Shown piece by piece: positions 32,645 through 41,689 of a stretch of 64,000 nt of DNA; the stretch's first letter is position 1, and each line of letters begins with the position of its first letter. Below the pieces are notes generated by a model. The model was not told the DNA's origin and made no database searches. It saw nothing but the letters and a program-made list of their open reading frames with translations. The stretch comes from Streptomyces sp. NBC_01445 (GTDB lineage Bacteria > Actinomycetota > Actinomycetes > Streptomycetales > Streptomycetaceae): NCBI RefSeq assembly GCF_035918235.1, contig NZ_CP109485.1, positions 5,084,001-5,148,000 on the forward strand. The letters are read 5' to 3'. A program made the translations under genes and the position numbers.

Positions 32645-32677
32645 GGGGTGGGTGGTCCTGAGAGCCGGGCCCACCCC
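32645..32677 (+). terminator. Hairpin between S9 peptidase and SURF1 gene
   Basis: GGGGTGGG (32645-32652)/CCCACCCC (32670-32677), 8-bp stem with a 17-nt loop, about 50 bp after the peptidase stop codon. No U-tract, as is common in Streptomyces. Confidence 0.5.
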
Positions 32678-32717
32678 GCGGCCCGGGTCCCCGCGCGGGA
32701 GCCGTACCGTGGGGAGG

Positions 32718-33545
32718 GTGTACCGGTTCCTGCTGACCCCCCGGTGGTGGGGGATCAACCTGTTCGTCGTGCTCGCCATCCCCTTCTGCGTCTTCATGGG
32801 CTCCTGGCAGCTCGGCCGCTTCGAGGACCGGGTGCAGGGCCACAAGGACGCCTCGGCGCAGTCGACGGCGAACGAGAAGGCCGCGCCCCGGCCGCTCGAC
32901 TCCCTGCTGCCCGTGGACCAGAAGACGTCCGGCAAGCGGGCCACCGCGACCGGGCACTACGGCAAGCAGTTCCTGGTCCCCGACCGTGAACTCGACGGCA
33001 GGACCGGCTTCTACGTGGTGACGCTGCTGCGCACGGAGGGGGGCGCCGGTCGGGCGCTGCCCGTCGTACGCGGCTGGGTGCCCGGCGCGGCGAGCGCCGC
33101 GAAGACTCCCGCCGCGCCCCGGGGCGAGGTCACCGTCACCGGCGCGCTCCAGGCCTCCGAGAGCCCCGGCTCGGGCGGGGCGCCCGCCGCGGGGGGCCTG
33201 CCGGCCGGGCAGCTCGGCGCGATCAGCGCGGCATCCCTGGTGAACCTCGTCCCGTACGACGTCTACGACGCGTGGGTCACGCTCGACAGGGCGGACTCGG
33301 GGATGACGGCGGTACCGGCGACGGCGCCGCAGGGCAGTGGCCTCGACCTGAAGGCGTTCCAGAACCTGGGCTACACCGGCGAGTGGTTCGTCTTCGCGGG
33401 CTTCGTGGTCTTCATGTGGTTCCGCCTGCTGCGCCGCGAGGCGGAGTTCGCGCGGGACGCCGCCCTGGGGCTCACGGAATCGGATGACGCTTCGGACGCG
33501 GCAGACTCCCCGGAGCCCGCGAGCCCCGAAGCGGCCCGAGGCTAG
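32718..33545 (+). CDS. SURF1-family cytochrome oxidase assembly protein
   Basis: Membrane protein of 275 residues that assists assembly of the aa3-type cytochrome c oxidase. Two transmembrane helices frame an extracytoplasmic domain. The N-terminal helix carries PRWWGINLFVVLAIPFC then FMGSWQLGRFEDR, the SURF1 signature. The middle includes ATGHYGKQFLVPDRELDGR and GFYVVTLLRT, and near the C-terminus NLGYTGEWFVFAGFVVFMWF. GTG 32718 is used, with GGGGAGG directly before it. Confidence 0.92.
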   Translation: MYRFLLTPRWWGINLFVVLAIPFCVFMGSWQLGRFEDRVQGHKDASAQSTANEKAAPRPLDSLLPVDQKTSGKRATATGHYGKQFLVPDRELDGRTGFYVVTLLRTEGGAGRALPVVRGWVPGAASAAKTPAAPRGEVTVTGALQASESPGSGGAPAAGGLPAGQLGAISAASLVNLVPYDVYDAWVTLDRADSGMTAVPATAPQGSGLDLKAFQNLGYTGEWFVFAGFVVFMWFRLLRREAEFARDAALGLTESDDASDAADSPEPASPEAARG

Positions 33546-33622
33546 TCCGGCACCTCCGCCGCAAGGGCGAGTGCGAGTGCGAGGCGCCCCCGGCGAGGCC
33601 GGGTTTCGCCCCGCCGCTCCCC

Positions 33623-34789
33623 CTAGGACGCCGGCAGAATCCCCGTGCGGTACACCGTTCCCGAGCACGCGTTGGGGATGGTCGCGCTGGAGGAGGGCGT
33701 GCCCCCTTCCGCTGTGTGGGAGACCGCTACGCTGCCGTCGGCCGTCGGGCCCTCGGCCACCAGCTGCGTGGACAGGCCGCTCTGGTCCGGGTTCGAGCCC
33801 GTCGCGTCGCCCGTGGTGCCGCCGGACGGGGTCGGGCTGGGCGACGGGTCGCCACCGCCTCCCGTGGTCGGGCACTCCGCGGACGGGATCCATGCGAAGC
33901 GGACCTCGTACGACATGCCCGGTTCGAGGATCAGCTGGCTGGGCTCCGTCGACGGGTCGGGCAGCCCGGTCGCGGCGTCGCCCGCCGTGTGGTCGACGAC
34001 GTTGACCTTGGCCGGGTCGGCCGCGCCCTGGGCCATGACGGAGACGGTGCCGGGGGTGTCCACGGAGCAGTTCGCCTGGGAGATGTTCGTGACGCGGAAG
34101 GAGCCGTAGACATTGCCGCCCGCGTCGGCCGCGCCGACGTTCGCCGGGGCGCCGCCGAGGTCGGCCGCCCCGCAGACCGGGGAGCTCGCGGCCGCCGTGC
34201 TCGCGGGATCAGGGCCCCCGGTGGCACCACCGCCCGCACCCTTGCCCTTGTCACCGGGCTTGCCCTTCTTGCCGTCCTTGTCCTTGGACTTGGACTTGCC
34301 CGAAGGGCTCCCCGTGCCGCTCTCGCCGCCGTCGGGCCCCTTCCCGGAGCCCGTACCGCCGTGCGACGCCTCGCTGTTGCCGGCGATGGACGGCCGGTCG
34401 TTCGACCCGCTCTGGCCCGCCACATGGACGAGCGCGGGGATCGCCGTGCCGATGAACAGGGCCGCGGCCGCCATACCGACGACGGCCTGCCGCTTACGGG
34501 CCCGCCGGGCGGGCACTGCGCGGCGCAGATGTTCGAGCGTCCCGTTCGTCGGCTCGATCTCCTCCACGGCCTCGTGCAACAGGCGCCGCAGCGCCAGCTC
34601 GTCACTGCCGAGGGAGTCCAGCGGGTCGACAGAGTCCGCGCCGCCCGCGGAGTCCGGGCGGCCGAAGGGATCCTCGGGACCGCCGAAGAGGCCGTCGTCC
34701 TGGCCGGGGCCGTGATTCACAGTTCCATCCCCGGATCCCACATGCCTGTTCTGCTCATCCCGATCATTGCGGTGCTTGTCGCTGCTCAT
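33623..34789 (-). CDS. Putative anti-sigma factor/sensor with DUF4232-like domain
   Basis: Single-pass membrane protein of 388 residues coupled (ATGA) to the sigma factor upstream, hence a likely regulator of it. Layout: acidic cytoplasmic N-terminus with a helical region LRRLLHEAVEEIEPTNGTLE (about 65-85); transmembrane helix about 98-120; low-complexity Gly/Ser/Lys/Asp linker (KSKSKDKDGKKGKPGDKGKG); extracellular beta-sandwich with conserved cysteines (SPVCGAADLGG, ISQANCSVDTPG, IPSAEC, IPNACSG) resembling DUF4232. A zinc-binding anti-sigma motif is absent, so the role is inferred from position. Confidence 0.7.
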   Translation of the reverse strand: MSSDKHRNDRDEQNRHVGSGDGTVNHGPGQDDGLFGGPEDPFGRPDSAGGADSVDPLDSLGSDELALRRLLHEAVEEIEPTNGTLEHLRRAVPARRARKRQAVVGMAAAALFIGTAIPALVHVAGQSGSNDRPSIAGNSEASHGGTGSGKGPDGGESGTGSPSGKSKSKDKDGKKGKPGDKGKGAGGGATGGPDPASTAAASSPVCGAADLGGAPANVGAADAGGNVYGSFRVTNISQANCSVDTPGTVSVMAQGAADPAKVNVVDHTAGDAATGLPDPSTEPSQLILEPGMSYEVRFAWIPSAECPTTGGGGDPSPSPTPSGGTTGDATGSNPDQSGLSTQLVAEGPTADGSVAVSHTAEGGTPSSSATIPNACSGTVYRTGILPAS

Positions 34790-35286
34790 GCGGGGGCCTC
34801 CATGGCGACGCGCAGCGCCGCTATGCCCCGGGATCCGTACGCCTTCACTGATCCGAGGGAGATGCCCAGGGCCTCCGCCACCTGCGCCTCGGTCATGTCC
34901 GCGAAGTAGCGCATGACGAGGACCTCGCGCTGACGGCGCTGCAGCCCGCGCAGCGCCTTCTTCAGCGCGTCGCGCTCAAGGAGGTCGTACGCGCCCTCCT
35001 CCGCGCTCGCCATGTCGGGCATCGGCTTCGTCAGAAGCTTCAGGCCGAGGATGCGGCGGCGCAGGGCGGAGCGCGAGAGGTTCACGACCGTCTGCCGCAG
35101 ATACGCGAGCGTCTTCTCGGGGTCACGCACTCTCTTGCGCGCGGAGTGGACCCTGATGAACGCCTCCTGCACGACGTCCTCGCACGAGGCCGTGTCGTCC
35201 AGGAGCAGGGCCGCGAGACCGAGAAGCGACCGGTAGTGGGCGCGGTAGGTCTCGGTGAGATGGTCGACCGTGGTGCCTGCTGCCAT
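34786..35286 (-). CDS. SigE-family RNA polymerase sigma factor (ECF type)
   Basis: Group IV sigma factor of 166 residues with region 2 (EDVVQEAFIRVHSARKRVRD, LRQTVVNLSRSALRRR) and region 4 (LQRRQREVLVMRYFADMTEA, QVAEALGISLGSVKAYGSRG). ATG 35286 is chosen: GAGGAG precedes it, though only 3 bp away, and codon use becomes typical only from this point. An upstream GTG at 35454 would add 56 residues with atypical third positions; homologues annotated with such an extension exist as far as I recall, so the start is not settled. Translationally coupled to the membrane protein downstream. Confidence 0.85.
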   Translation of the reverse strand: MAAGTTVDHLTETYRAHYRSLLGLAALLLDDTASCEDVVQEAFIRVHSARKRVRDPEKTLAYLRQTVVNLSRSALRRRILGLKLLTKPMPDMASAEEGAYDLLERDALKKALRGLQRRQREVLVMRYFADMTEAQVAEALGISLGSVKAYGSRGIAALRVAMEAPA

Positions 35287-35811
35287 CGTCTCCTCAGCGC
35301 CTTCGCGCTGAGTGGGTATGCGGGCAGGCCGCGCTGCTGGCATGGGGGCGATCACCGGCATGCCGCCGGACGAACCGGACATCCGGGGACGCCGGGGCGG
35401 GCGAAGGGCCGCGCCCCTCGCCTGAACCGCTGTGAAATCGAGTACCTCTGCCACGCCTGTTGGACACGCTTCCCCCCGTCAGGGTTGTACGCGACAGGCG
35501 TCCTGTTTGCGGCAGGCATCATCCATGACGCTGCGTCAAGTGCCCTCATGCGTACCCGCTCTTCCCCTATGCCCCAGTTTCCCCTGGCGCCCCTAGGCCC
35601 GGCGCCCCCGAAAGGCGATCGCAAAGACGCTCCCCGTCCCGTGCGCGGTTGCACGGAACGGGGAGGGATCTTCGACGAATCTTCGGACGCGCGGACCGTC
35701 GCGTTCAAGTGGTTAAGACCACCGATCGCCCACAGGTCCTTCACAGATCTTATAAAGCGCGCCGGATAAAAGAACACCAAGCCCGGCTTCCGGACGGTGA
35801 AGAGGCCGAAC
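35287..35811. other. Intergenic region between sigma factor and asd
   Basis: 525 bases without a confident gene. It holds the possible extended N-terminus of the sigma factor (up to 35454), presumably its promoter, and one striking hairpin: CTCCCCGTCCCGTGC (35630-35644) with GCACGGAACGGGGAG (35651-35665), a 15-bp stem with one mismatch, about 150 bp downstream of the asd stop codon. I see nothing else. Confidence 0.6.
35630..35665 (-). terminator. Strong hairpin downstream of ask-asd operon
   Basis: 15-bp stem with a single mismatch and a 6-nt loop. The position, about 150 bp beyond asd and before the sigma-factor gene, suggests a terminator of the ask-asd transcript. Confidence 0.6.
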
Positions 35812-36879
35812 TCACGCGGCGGGCGGGAACTCCTGGGCCACCAGCTCGGCGATCTGCGCGGTGTTCAGGGCCGCACCCTTGCGCAGATTGTCCCCGCACA
35901 CGAAGAATTCGAGCCCGGCCGGGTCGTCGAGGGAGCGCCGGACACGGCCCACCCAGGTCGGGTCGGTGCCCACCACATCGGCGGGCGTCGGGAACTCACC
36001 GGCGGCCGGGTTGTCGAAGAGCACGACACCGGGCGCGGTCGCGAGGATCTCGCGTGCCTTGTCGACCGTGACCTCGCTCTGGAAGCGGGCGTGGACGGTC
36101 AGGGAGTGCGTGGTGACGACGGGGACGCGTACACACGTCACCGCGACCTTGAGGTCCGGCAGGCCGAGGATCTTGCGGGACTCGTCCCGCACCTTCATCT
36201 CCTCCGAGGACCAGCCGTCCTCGCGCAGGGACCCGGCCCACGGCACGACGTTGAGCGCCACGGGCTCGAGGAAGGGGCCGGTGTTGTCGCCGACCGCACG
36301 GCGTACGTCGCCGGGGTGGGTCCCGAGCTCCGTACCGGCCACGAGCGACATCTGCTGGCGCAGGGTGTCGATGCCGGCTCGGCCGGCCCCGCTGACGGCC
36401 TGGTAGCTGGAGACGACCAGCTCGCGCAGCCCGAACTCGGCGTGCAGCGCTCCGACGGCGACGATCATCGAGAGGGTCGTGCAGTTGGGGTTGGCGACGA
36501 TGCCGCGCGGCCGCACGCGCGCGGCGTGCGGATTGACCTCGGGCACGACGAGCGGCACGTCCGGGTCCATGCGGAAGGCGGCCGAGTTGTCCACGACGAC
36601 CGCCCCCTTGGAGGCGGCGACGGGCGCCCACTGCGCGGAGATCTCGTCGGGTACGTCGAACATCGCGACGTCGACCCCGTCGAAGACCTCTTCGCACAGG
36701 GCCATGACCTCGACCTCCTCCCCGCGCACGGCCAGCTTGCGGCCGGCCGAGCGTGAGGAGGCGATCAGGCGGATCTCGCCCCAGATGTCCGCGTGCTGCG
36801 AAAGGATCTGGAGCATGACCGCGCCGACGGCCCCGGTCGCTCCCACGACCGCGAGCGTCGGCCTGTCGGTCTGAGCCAT
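35812..36879 (-). CDS. asd: Aspartate-semialdehyde dehydrogenase
   Basis: NADPH-dependent enzyme of 355 residues converting aspartyl phosphate to aspartate semialdehyde, the branch point to lysine/diaminopimelate, threonine and methionine. The N-terminal NADP-binding loop [13 protein letters not shown], catalytic cysteine in [12 protein letters not shown], and [16 protein letters not shown] and [13 protein letters not shown] are all present. ATG 36879 overlaps the ask stop codon by one base (TGATG), the classical actinobacterial ask-asd coupling. Full length. Confidence 0.97.
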   Translation of the reverse strand: MAQTDRPTLAVVGATGAVGAVMLQILSQHADIWGEIRLIASSRSAGRKLAVRGEEVEVMALCEEVFDGVDVAMFDVPDEISAQWAPVAASKGAVVVDNSAAFRMDPDVPLVVPEVNPHAARVRPRGIVANPNCTTLSMIVAVGALHAEFGLRELVVSSYQAVSGAGRAGIDTLRQQMSLVAGTELGTHPGDVRRAVGDNTGPFLEPVALNVVPWAGSLREDGWSSEEMKVRDESRKILGLPDLKVAVTCVRVPVVTTHSLTVHARFQSEVTVDKAREILATAPGVVLFDNPAAGEFPTPADVVGTDPTWVGRVRRSLDDPAGLEFFVCGDNLRKGAALNTAQIAELVAQEFPPAA

Positions 36880-38159
36880 CAGCGGCCGGTGCCTCCGTAG
36901 ACCACGGCCTCGTCGGAGTCCGAGTCGAGGCCGAAGGCGGTGTGCACGGCGCGCACGGCCTCGGTCACATCGTCGGCGCGCGTGACGACCGAGATGCGGA
37001 TCTCGGAGGTCGAGATGAGCTCGATGTTGACGCCCGCGTCGCTGAGCGCCTCGAAGAACCCGGCCGTGACACCCGGGTTCGTCTTCATACCGGCGCCCAC
37101 GAGGGAGATCTTGGCGATCTGGTCGTCGTAGCGCAGGGACTCGAAGCCGACCGCGCTCTTCGTCTTCTCCAGGGCGTCGATGGCCTTGCGGCCCTCGGTC
37201 TTCGGGAGAGTGAACGAGATGTCCGTCAGGCCGGTCGAGGCCGCGGACACGTTCTGCACGATCATGTCGATGTTGACCTGGGAGTCCGCGATGGCCCGGA
37301 AGATGTTCGCGGCCTCCCCGGGCTTGTCCGGGACACCGACGACGGTGATCTTCGCCTCGGAGGTGTCGTGAGCGACACCGGAGATGATGGCCTGCTCCAC
37401 CTTCTGGTCCCCTTGATCAAAGTGCGGTTCGTTGCTGACCCAGGTGCCCTGCAGTCCCGAGAAGGACGAGCGGACGTGGATCGGGATGTTGTAGCGGCGC
37501 GCGTACTCCACACAGCGGTGGAGGAGCACCTTGGACCCGGAGCTGGCGAGCTCCAGCATGTCCTCGAAGGAGATCCAGTCGATCTTCCGCGCCTTCTTCA
37601 CGACGCGCGGGTCGGCGGTGAACACGCCGTCGACGTCCGTGTAGATCTCGCACACCTCGGCGTCGAGGGCCGCGGCGAGGGCGACTGCGGTCGTGTCGGA
37701 CCCGCCACGGCCGAGCGTGGTGATGTCCTTCTTGTCCTGGCTGACGCCCTGGAACCCGGCGACGATGGCGATGTTGCCCTCGTCGAGCGCCGTCCTGATC
37801 CGTCCCGGCGTCACATCGATGATCCGGGCTTTGTTGTGGACCGAGTCGGTGATGACGCCGGCCTGACTGCCCGTGAACGACTGGGCCTCGTGGCCCAGGT
37901 TTTTGATCGCCATGGCCAGCAGGGCCATGGAGATCCGCTCTCCGGCGGTCAGCAGCATGTCGAATTCGCGCCCGGCAGGGATCGGGGATACCTGCCCGGC
38001 GAGATCGATCAACTCATCCGTCGTGTCGCCCATCGCGGACACCACGACAACCACCTGGTTGCCGTTCTTCTTGGCGTCGACGATTCGCTTGGCGACCCGC
38101 TTGATGCCTTCGGCATCGGCTACGGAGGAGCCTCCGTACTTCTGCACGACAAGGCCCAC
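36879..38159 (-). CDS. ask: Aspartate kinase
   Basis: First enzyme of the aspartate pathway, 426 residues. The kinase domain begins [20 protein letters not shown], with [33 protein letters not shown] and [15 protein letters not shown]. Two C-terminal ACT domains (about 265-420) include [20 protein letters not shown] and [20 protein letters not shown]. Enzymes of this type are feedback-inhibited by lysine plus threonine and often carry an internal start for a separate beta subunit; I did not identify that start. GTG 38159 is the start. Confidence 0.97.
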   Translation of the reverse strand: MGLVVQKYGGSSVADAEGIKRVAKRIVDAKKNGNQVVVVVSAMGDTTDELIDLAGQVSPIPAGREFDMLLTAGERISMALLAMAIKNLGHEAQSFTGSQAGVITDSVHNKARIIDVTPGRIRTALDEGNIAIVAGFQGVSQDKKDITTLGRGGSDTTAVALAAALDAEVCEIYTDVDGVFTADPRVVKKARKIDWISFEDMLELASSGSKVLLHRCVEYARRYNIPIHVRSSFSGLQGTWVSNEPHFDQGDQKVEQAIISGVAHDTSEAKITVVGVPDKPGEAANIFRAIADSQVNIDMIVQNVSAASTGLTDISFTLPKTEGRKAIDALEKTKSAVGFESLRYDDQIAKISLVGAGMKTNPGVTAGFFEALSDAGVNIELISTSEIRISVVTRADDVTEAVRAVHTAFGLDSDSDEAVVYGGTGR

Positions 38160-38354
38160 GTGCGCTCCTCGCTCAGTTTGTCTCGGTCGGCTCAGTCTAA
38201 CGAGCGGCCGAAATCAGCCCCGGGAATACCACATCCTGAGATGTCCCGCTCAGAAAGTGATCACCGGGCACAGGGACCCGGTGGGGCTTCACGCTCCGGC
38301 CGCTCGGACAGGCGCATGCCCGCACCCCGGCCCGGCAACCGGAAAAGTGGGGTG

Positions 38355-38450
38355 GGTCACTTCACCGGCCGGGTCGTCTCACCGGCGAGCACCCACGGGT
38401 GCGGGTCATTTCACCGGCACGTATCCACAGGTCAGAGGTCATTTCACCGT
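38355..38450 (-). repeat. Four imperfect copies of a stop-codon-containing 14-mer
   Basis: ggtcayttcaccgg-like units occur at 38355-38368, 38372-38385, 38404-38417 and 38437-38450, with start-to-start spacings of 17, 32 and 33 bp. Read on the minus strand each is CCGGTGAAATGACC or close to it, and the last one contains the TGA stop of the DUF5063 gene, so the repeats duplicate that gene's 3' end into the intergenic gap. Confidence 0.6.
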
Positions 38451-39098
38451 ACGGAGCCCCAGCGGTCCCGCGATCTCCTCCGCCATGACCTTGCCCGCCG
38501 CCTCGGCGAGGGCTTCCTCGGCGAGGTCCTCGTCGGTGTCGAGGCCGTCCAGGTCGTCCAGCGGCTGGTTCAGGCGGACGTGCGCGACCAGGGACTGCAG
38601 CGCGCGCAGGGCGCCGGAGGCCGTGGAGCCCCAGTTCGAGAAGTAGGAGAACTGCCACCACCACAGGGCCTCGGTGGTGCGGCCCGCGCGGTAGTGGGCC
38701 ATGCCGTGGCGCAGATCGGCCATGACGTCGGCCAGGTCGTCCGAGATCCGGCAGGCGACCGGCGCCTTGCGGGGCTCGTACGGGTCGAAGACCTCGGAGT
38801 AGACGTCGATCGGCTCCAGGATCGTGGCGAGCTTCTGGCGCAGGTCGTCGACGTCCGGCTCGGGGCCGAGATCGGGCTCGTAGCGCTCGTCGGGGACGAT
38901 GTCCTCGTGCGCGCCGAGCCGGCCGCCCGCGAAGAGCAGCTGGGAGAGCTCGAGGAGCAGGAAGGGGACGGCCGAGTCCGGCTCGTCGCCCTTCGCCACC
39001 TCGGCGACCGCGACGAGGAAGGACTCGATCTGGTCCGAGATCTGGACCGCGAAGTCGTCCGGATCGTCCTTGACGGCGTTCAGTGTGGCGTCAGACAT
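38439..39098 (-). CDS. DUF5063 family protein
   Basis: Soluble acidic protein of 219 residues, conserved between recR and ask in actinobacteria and of unknown function. Visible features: an N-terminal helix [36 protein letters not shown], a central helix [20 protein letters not shown] and an aromatic patch [19 protein letters not shown], then an acidic C-terminus. Start ATG 39098 overlaps recR by 8 bp, so the two are cotranscribed. No catalytic motif. Confidence 0.8.
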   Translation of the reverse strand: MSDATLNAVKDDPDDFAVQISDQIESFLVAVAEVAKGDEPDSAVPFLLLELSQLLFAGGRLGAHEDIVPDERYEPDLGPEPDVDDLRQKLATILEPIDVYSEVFDPYEPRKAPVACRISDDLADVMADLRHGMAHYRAGRTTEALWWWQFSYFSNWGSTASGALRALQSLVAHVRLNQPLDDLDGLDTDEDLAEEALAEAAGKVMAEEIAGPLGLRTVK

Positions 39099-39690
39099 CT
39101 AGGAGTCGTCTCCCCTCGAAGGCGCGGCCGAGCGTGACCTCGTCCGCGTATTCCAGGTCGCCCCCCACCGGGAGCCCGCTGGCCAGGCGGGTGACCTTGA
39201 GGCCCATCGGCTTGATCATGCGGGCGAGGTACGTCGCCGTGGCCTCGCCCTCCAGGTTCGGGTCCGTGGCCAGGATCAGCTCGGTGACCGTGCCGTCGGC
39301 GAGACGGGCGAGGAGTTCCCTTATCCGCAGGTCGTCCGGGCCGACGCCCTCGATGGGGCTGATCGCCCCGCCGAGCACGTGGTACTTGCCCCGGAACTCG
39401 CGGGTCCGCTCGACGGCGACGACGTCCTTGGGCTCCTCGACGACGCAGATGACCGTGAGGTCGCGGCGCGGGTCGCGGCAGATGTTGCACAGCTCCTCCT
39501 GCGCCACATTGCCGCAGGTCGCGCAGAAGCGGACCTTCGCCTTGACCTCCATCAGGGCCTGCGCGAGACGCCGTACGTCCGTCGGCTCCGCCTGCAGGAT
39601 GTGGAAGGCGATCCGCTGCGCGCTCTTGGGACCGACGCCCGGCAGCCTGCCGAGCTCGTCGATGAGGTCCTGGACCACGCCTTCGTACAC
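39091..39690 (-). CDS. recR: Recombination mediator protein RecR
   Basis: RecFOR-pathway protein of 199 residues that helps load RecA at gapped DNA. A helix-hairpin-helix near the N-terminus ([20 protein letters not shown]), the four-cysteine zinc finger [20 protein letters not shown], the Toprim domain ([36 protein letters not shown]) and the C-terminal Walker-like tail are all there. Start GTG 39690. Usually next to ybaB and dnaX; ybaB is upstream here but dnaX is not in the window between it and the next gene. Confidence 0.97.
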   Translation of the reverse strand: MYEGVVQDLIDELGRLPGVGPKSAQRIAFHILQAEPTDVRRLAQALMEVKAKVRFCATCGNVAQEELCNICRDPRRDLTVICVVEEPKDVVAVERTREFRGKYHVLGGAISPIEGVGPDDLRIRELLARLADGTVTELILATDPNLEGEATATYLARMIKPMGLKVTRLASGLPVGGDLEYADEVTLGRAFEGRRLLDV

Positions 39691-39780
39691 GGAGTGCCTT
39701 CCGACTTCTGCTTGATGGTGCTGTGCCGCTGAGCATGCCAGCCGCTGAGTAGTACGTACGTTAGTTGCGCTACGGCTTCC

Positions 39781-40122
39781 TTAGAAGGGAAGCCCCGGGA
39801 TGCCTCCGCCGCCCAGGCCCTGGGCCAGCGGGCCGAGCTTCTGCTGCTGGAGCGTCTGCGCGTTCTCGTTCGCCGCCTGGACCGCCGCGACAACCAGGTC
39901 GGCGAGGGTTTCGGTGTCTTCCGGGTCGACGGCCTTCGGGTCGATGACGAGGCCGCGCAGCTCGCCGGAACCGGTCACCGTCGCCTTGACCAGACCGCCG
40001 CCGGCCTGGCCCTCGACCTCGGTCAGCGCCAGCTCTTCCTGGGCCTTGGCGAGGTCCTGCTGCATCTTCTGGGCCTGCTGGAGCAACTGCTGCATATTGG
40101 GCTGGCCACCACCGGGAATCAC
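39781..40122 (-). CDS. ybaB: YbaB/EbfC nucleoid-associated protein
   Basis: Small DNA-binding protein of 113 residues forming dimers. A Gln-rich N-terminal helix ([20 protein letters not shown]), a beta-sheet [40 protein letters not shown] and a C-terminal helix are characteristic. Start GTG 40122. It lies 90 bp upstream of recR on the same strand and is probably cotranscribed. The 40123-40391 gap holds its promoter and that of the divergent SLATT-like gene; no element stands out. Confidence 0.93.
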   Translation of the reverse strand: MIPGGGQPNMQQLLQQAQKMQQDLAKAQEELALTEVEGQAGGGLVKATVTGSGELRGLVIDPKAVDPEDTETLADLVVAAVQAANENAQTLQQQKLGPLAQGLGGGGIPGLPF

Positions 40123-40391
40123 GATTCAGCTCCTGTTGCGTACTGTTTCGACCTGCGACCGGGCGCGGGGTCTCCGCCCTGGAACGAGCCTACGTGGTCG
40201 GGGTGTCGCCCGCCCCGGCACCTTTCGCTGCACTCTTTCGAGTGAGCCGGTCCCCCTGCCTATACCTGATCAAGACCCACTTCCGGGCGGAAATCCCGTG
40301 AAAACGGGTCCTTGGCCACCCATTGGGCGGTAGGAAGATGCTCTGCACATGAGCCCCATCCGTGACCAGGACCAGTCGTAGGGAGTGCCGG

Positions 40392-41153
40392 GTGAGCCAG
40401 CCGGAGATGCAGCCCGAGGGACCGCCGCAGGAGGAGCGGGGCGCGCGCGGCGAGAGCAGTGACGGCACGGGTGACGCGGTGCGGCCGGGCGACCTGACCG
40501 GGCGGGCGTTTCCCGTCGGTGACTGGGGCGAGCCCGCCGAGCGGCTCGACGAGCTCTACCGGTGGGTGGAGCGCGGGGCGCTCGACACGGCGTACTGGTA
40601 CCTCGCCGACCGGGTGTGGAAGCGGCGCGGGGCGCGGGCGCTGCGCGGCGGCGCGATCGTCGGTGCGGTGTCGGGGGCGGCGCTGCCGCTGCTCGATCTG
40701 ACCGGGGCTCTGGGCGGGGTCGCGCCCTGGGGGTACCTGGCGCTGCTGCTCGCGGTGGCGTGCGTGGCCTGCGACCGGTACTTCGGGCTCACGTCGGGCT
40801 GGATAAGGGACGTGGCCACGGCCCAGGCGGTGCAGCGGCGGCTCCAGGCGCTCCAGTTCGACTGGGCGTCGGAGAGCGTGCGGGAGGTGCTCGGCCCGAC
40901 GGAGGGCACGGCCAGCGAGGCCGCCGAGCGGTGCCTGTCGGTGCTGCGGCGCTTCACGGATGACGTGACGGACCTGGTGCGGGCGGAGACGGCGGACTGG
41001 ATGGTGGAGTTTCGCTCGGGTCCGGCGCCGCTGGTGATGCAGTCCTCCGTCACCCCGGGCACCCGCCCCGTGGAACCCCCGCCGGGCCGCTTCCCGCTCC
41101 CCCCGGGCGCCCGCCCGAACATGCCCCGCCAGCGCCCGCCCGAGCCGCGCTGA
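40392..41153 (+). CDS. SLATT-domain membrane protein
   Basis: Predicted two-transmembrane SLATT (DUF4231-like) protein of 253 residues. An acidic N-terminus of about 45 residues is followed by the domain core: LDELYRWVERGALDTAYWYL and ADRVWKRRGARALRGGAIVG, two membrane helices (about 95-135), then GLTSGWIRDVATAQAVQRRL and LQALQFDWASE. The C-terminus is Pro/Arg-rich. SLATT proteins elsewhere are partners of nucleotide-signal or SLOG-type sensors in conflict systems; no such partner is adjacent here. GTG 40392 has GGGAG with 6 bp spacing. Confidence 0.72.
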   Translation: MSQPEMQPEGPPQEERGARGESSDGTGDAVRPGDLTGRAFPVGDWGEPAERLDELYRWVERGALDTAYWYLADRVWKRRGARALRGGAIVGAVSGAALPLLDLTGALGGVAPWGYLALLLAVACVACDRYFGLTSGWIRDVATAQAVQRRLQALQFDWASESVREVLGPTEGTASEAAERCLSVLRRFTDDVTDLVRAETADWMVEFRSGPAPLVMQSSVTPGTRPVEPPPGRFPLPPGARPNMPRQRPPEPR

Positions 41154-41168
41154 CCGCCCCGCCCCGCG

Positions 41169-41678
41169 TCACGCCTGGGGCGGCGAGAGCGCGCGGACGA
41201 AGCACACCCGGTCCTCCCCGGGCCCGTCGTAGTCCCGGTGCACGGGTACGCCGTCGGTCTCGCGGTCGCCCGCGACCACCGTGAAGCCCATGGCCCGGTG
41301 GAAGGCGACGGACCCCTTGTTGCCCGGCGAGGTGATCGCGCGGACCTCCCGGCGCCCGGCGCCGGCGGCCTGCCGGAAGAAGGTCTCGTAGAGGCCCCGG
41401 GCCACGCCCCGCCCGCGCAGCTCCGGGTCGACCCCCACGAAGTGGATGTACGCCTCGGTCTCGTTGTCGGCGGAGTGGAAGCCGACGAGGAACGCCCTGA
41501 TGCCCGACCCGTCCTCGACGACCAGGCTGGTGCCGGCGAAGAACTGCAGGAACACCTTCGGCAGCAGCCGGGACAGCTCGCGGGCCCGGGCGGGGCTCCG
41601 CGAGTCGCCCCACCAGTTCTGCACATGGCGGACGAGCGCGGGGTGGTCGCGGACGTGGGCGGGGCGCATCTCGGGCAC
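41169..41678 (-). CDS. GNAT-family N-acetyltransferase
   Basis: Acetyltransferase of 169 residues. Acetyl-CoA binding motif A is VGVDPELRGRGVARGLYETF (R/Q-x2-G-x-G/A) and motif B SPGNKGSVAFHRAMGFTVVA, the usual GNAT ending. The N-terminus MRPAHVRDHPALVRHVQNWW is shared by a small-molecule acetyltransferase subfamily. GTG 41678 follows CTGGAG; ATG 41669 is an alternative. It lies 11 bp downstream of the unknown gene 41690-42340 and is likely in its operon. Substrate unknown. Confidence 0.85.
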   Translation of the reverse strand: MPEMRPAHVRDHPALVRHVQNWWGDSRSPARARELSRLLPKVFLQFFAGTSLVVEDGSGIRAFLVGFHSADNETEAYIHFVGVDPELRGRGVARGLYETFFRQAAGAGRREVRAITSPGNKGSVAFHRAMGFTVVAGDRETDGVPVHRDYDGPGEDRVCFVRALSPPQA

Positions 41679-41689
41679 GGGGCTCCAGG

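Noticed and set aside
35287..35454. Extended N-terminus of the sigma factor
   Set aside because: Third-position composition is atypical and a GAGGAG element precedes the later ATG; kept as an alternative only.
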